Below, piece after piece: positions 61,991 through 64,000 of a DNA stretch of 64,000 nt (positions are counted from its first letter, which is position 1; every line of letters begins with the position of its first letter). Below the pieces are notes generated by a model that did no database searches, had not been told where the DNA came from, and saw only the letters and a program-made list of their open reading frames with translations. A program made the translations under genes and the position numbers. The stretch is from Thetidibacter halocola (GTDB taxonomy: Bacteria > Pseudomonadota > Alphaproteobacteria > Rhodobacterales > Rhodobacteraceae): positions 434,001 to 498,000 of the forward strand of contig NZ_JAGTUU010000001.1 in the NCBI RefSeq assembly GCF_018224955.1, given 5' to 3'.

Positions 61991-62596
61991 TCAGCTTCCC
62001 CAGATCTTCTTCACGTAGTCCTTGGTCTCGCGGAACGGCGGCACGCCGCCATGCTTTTCCACCGCGCCCGGCCCCGCGTTGTAGGCTGCCAGCGCAAGGC
62101 GCCACGAGTTGAACTTGCGGTATTGCATCATCAGGTAGCGCGCGCCGCCCTCGAGGTTCTGCTGCGGGTCGTGCGGATCGACGCCCAGCAGCTTGGCCGT
62201 GCCGGGCATCAGCTGCGCAAGGCCGATCGCACCCTTGTGCGACACCGCCCCCGCCTGAAAGCGGCTTTCCTGGTGGACCAGCCGCAGGAACAGGTCCTCG
62301 GGCACACCATGGCGGCGGGCGGCGGCGCGGGCCATGTCCTCGTAGGGGCCGCGATAGGTGCCGCGGTATTTCGGCACCGTGCCCTCGAGCACGCCGTATT
62401 TCGTCGGCGTGACGACGGTGGGCGGCTGAAGCCGGACGGAGTCGTTGTATTGCCGCGATGCGCGGGTATCCAGAACCTTGGTCTGGTTCGAGAACAGCCG
62501 CGCCCGGTTCTTGGTCGACAGAACGTCGGCGGGGGCGATGGTGGGCACCAACATGCCAAGGGCGCCGATCAATAACGCGCTGCGTGCGAACCGCAT
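61991..62596 (-). CDS. Lytic transglycosylase (SLT domain)
   Basis: A 201-residue secreted murein-cleaving enzyme. A Sec signal peptide ([20 protein letters not shown], then APA) precedes a linker and the SLT domain (about 95-201). The catalytic Glu110 is in [35 protein letters not shown] and [20 protein letters not shown] are the other SLT motifs. It is divergent from ssb with 147 bp between starts. Such small enzymes often serve peptidoglycan remodelling around envelope machines; no such machine is adjacent. Confidence 0.9.
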   Translation of the reverse strand: MRFARSALLIGALGMLVPTIAPADVLSTKNRARLFSNQTKVLDTRASRQYNDSVRLQPPTVVTPTKYGVLEGTVPKYRGTYRGPYEDMARAAARRHGVPEDLFLRLVHQESRFQAGAVSHKGAIGLAQLMPGTAKLLGVDPHDPQQNLEGGARYLMMQYRKFNSWRLALAAYNAGPGAVEKHGGVPPFRETKDYVKKIWGS

Positions 62597-62743
62597 GAAA
62601 TCCAGTCCCTGACAATCGATGACGGACGGACTATGCCGGATTCCGACACACATGACCAGTCCCCGCCCGCGCCCCTTTCCCGCAGGGCCATGGCTGGTAT
62701 ACCGTCCTTCCGATATCCGCCGACAGATTCGAAAGGAAAGTGC

Positions 62744-63271
62744 ATGGCCGGTTCCGTCAACAAGGTGATCCTCGTGGGAAATCTGGGCCGCGACCCCGAG
62801 GTCCGCACGTTCCAGAATGGCGGCAAGGTCTGCAACCTGCGCATCGCCACCTCCGAGAACTGGAAGGATCGCAACACGGGCGAGCGGCGCGAAAAGACCG
62901 AGTGGCACTCGGTCGCGATCTTCTCGGAACCGCTGGCGCGGATCGCCGAGCAGTATCTGCGCAAGGGTTCCAAGGTCTATATCGAGGGCCAGCTGGAAAC
63001 CCGCAAGTGGCAGGACCAGTCCGGCCAGGACCGCTATTCGACCGAGATCGTCCTGCGCCCCTACAAGGGCGAGTTGACGCTGCTTGACGGGCGCGGCGAG
63101 GGCGGCGGCGGTGGCGGCGGCCAAGGTGGCAGCTTTGGCGGCGGTGGCGGCGGCTATGACGACCGCGGCTATGACGACCGCGACTATGGCGGCGGCGGCT
63201 CTGGCTCCGGGTCGGGGTCAGGCCCGTCGCGCGCGCCCGCCGGCGATATCGACGACGAAATCCCGTTCTGA
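62744..63271 (+). CDS. ssb: Single-stranded DNA-binding protein
   Basis: A 175-residue SSB essential for replication and repair. The OB fold (about 1-110) starts [20 protein letters not shown] and includes [15 protein letters not shown] and [21 protein letters not shown] Gly-rich linker follows with [14 protein letters not shown] tandem units, and the acidic tip DDEIPF recruits partner proteins. The start has GAAAGGAAAG at a good distance. The Gly-rich linker is ordinary SSB low complexity, not a mobile repeat. Confidence 0.97.
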   Translation: MAGSVNKVILVGNLGRDPEVRTFQNGGKVCNLRIATSENWKDRNTGERREKTEWHSVAIFSEPLARIAEQYLRKGSKVYIEGQLETRKWQDQSGQDRYSTEIVLRPYKGELTLLDGRGEGGGGGGGQGGSFGGGGGGYDDRGYDDRDYGGGGSGSGSGSGPSRAPAGDIDDEIPF

Positions 63272-63366
63272 GACAGCGGCGCGGCGCCATGGCGCACGTC
63301 CCACATGGTGGCATGATGGCGCCGGGATGCCTATCTCGGGGTCAGGACAACCCTCGGGAGTGACAC

Positions 63367-64000
63367 ATGGCATGGTCCTTTTCCATCGGGCGGCTGTTCG
63401 GCTCGGAACTGCGCGTCCACGCAACCTTCCTGCTGCTGCTGCTGTTCGTCGCGGCCTCGGCATGGTCGACGGGCGGCGCGGCGGCGGCCATCGTGAACGT
63501 GGCCTTCATCTGCGCTCTGTTCGCCTGCGTCGTGGCGCATGAATACGGCCACGCGCTGATGGCGCGGCGCTATGGCATCCAGACACCGGACATCACCCTG
63601 CTGCCGATCGGCGGGATGGCGCGGCTGACACGGATGCCGGAAAAGCCCGGGCAGGAGGTCGCCGTGGCGCTGGCCGGGCCCGCCGTCAACGTGGTGATCT
63701 GGGCCGTGCTGTGGCTGGCGGGCGCGGGCACCATGCCCGACCTCGGCGCGCCGATGACCCTGTCGGGCTTCCTTGGCCAGCTGGCGGGCGTCAACCTGTT
63801 CCTCGCGCTGTTCAACCTGCTGCCGGCCTTCCCGATGGATGGCGGGCGGGTGTTGCGGGCGCTCCTGTCGCTGCGGATGGACCGGGTGCGCGCCACCCGC
63901 GTCGCCTCGGCGCTGGGTCAGATCGTGGCCTTCGGCTTTGCCTTCTGGGGGTTGAGTTCGGGCAACCTGATCCTCGTGCTGATCGCGGTGTTCATCTTCT
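63367..64000 (+). CDS. Site-2 protease family (peptidase M50), incomplete at window edge
   Basis: An intramembrane zinc protease whose 3' end lies beyond 64000; 211 codons are visible. The zinc site HEYGH is at 58-62 within a membrane helix, and the third ligand motif NLLPAFPMDGGR is near 150. Further hydrophobic segments surround them. M50/S2P proteases cut membrane-bound regulators or stress factors. It follows ssb by 95 bp; the substrate is unknown. In many rhodobacters similar M50 genes also carry CBS domains at the C-terminus, which cannot be checked here. Confidence 0.9.
   Translation, partial: MAWSFSIGRLFGSELRVHATFLLLLLFVAASAWSTGGAAAAIVNVAFICALFACVVAHEYGHALMARRYGIQTPDITLLPIGGMARLTRMPEKPGQEVAVALAGPAVNVVIWAVLWLAGAGTMPDLGAPMTLSGFLGQLAGVNLFLALFNLLPAFPMDGGRVLRALLSLRMDRVRATRVASALGQIVAFGFAFWGLSSGNLILVLIAVFIF

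Noticed and set aside
63100-63230. Gly-codon tandem repeats as a mobile or minisatellite element
   Set aside because: It encodes the usual Gly-rich linker of SSB.
1-64000. tRNA, rRNA, tmRNA, insertion sequences, prophage
   Set aside because: No tRNA T-arm/acceptor patterns, transposase or phage-structural genes were seen by reading the intergenic regions and gene products.

Overview
The window is 64 kb of dense, GC-rich bacterial chromosome, most likely from a member of the Rhodobacteraceae (Roseobacter/Rhodobacter lineage, Alphaproteobacteria). This is inferred from gene order (radA-cvpA-purF; surE-pcm-nlpD beside a DUF815 ATPase and tatCBA; alr followed by an MlaE/MlaF pair), from Hint_2 and YHS family proteins typical of the group, and from a characteristic intergenic repeat. 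I see no rRNA, tRNA, CRISPR array, insertion sequence or prophage. Sixty-six protein genes are called; the first and last run off the window.

Layout. 1-4.6 kb: possible DNA-repair gene end, B12-binding regulator-like protein, an SDR with altered active site, a Hint protein, a tandem universal stress protein and two small conserved proteins. 4.7-9.3 kb: release factor 3 (prfC), a secreted HExxH protein, and a CoxE/MoxR pair. 9.4-16.2 kb: an accessory cell-surface operon of three related glycosyltransferase modules, a sulfotransferase, an FkbM methyltransferase and a family of unknown function, mostly overlapping by 1-4 bp. 16.4-22.1 kb: pyrC and pyrE separated by a divergent CadC-like regulator/metallopeptidase pair, then dnaB. 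22.1-27.9 kb: cobC-cobS-cobT on the minus strand, divergent from alr-mlaE-mlaF-orf-pqiA. 28-34.6 kb: radA, cvpA, purF, small proteins, YHS protein, SDR. 33.9-40.4 kb: surE-pcm-nlpD, an FAD oxidoreductase, then DUF815-tatC-tatB-tatA on the opposite strand. 40.6-48.1 kb: YafY regulator, class I aldolase, a P450/hydrolase pair, an SLC13 carrier, ccdA, tusA. 48.2-53.2 kb: rne with a long leader, pyrH, miaA. 53.2-60.7 kb: AraC regulator and a peptide-type ABC uptake operon whose two ATPases are fused. 60.8-64 kb: DUF4239 protein, a small orphan gene, a lytic transglycosylase, ssb and a site-2 protease.

Most genes are housekeeping. The parts most worth following are: (1) the glycosyltransferase/sulfotransferase operon, where one protein fuses a decayed sulfotransferase-like domain to a glycosyltransferase; (2) the regulator/peptidase pair between pyrC and pyrE, whose shared intergenic region carries ATTCAG-like half-sites at 10-11 bp spacing, as expected for an OmpR-type winged helix; (3) AraC-type direct repeats 22 bp apart in front of the ABC operon; (4) a dispersed repeat present four times, always in the same orientation; and (5) several compact operator-like regions (upstream of yafY, of a 72-residue orphan gene, and of a small protein at 32.2 kb). 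All functional statements rest on reading translated sequence and recalled family knowledge; no database search was run.
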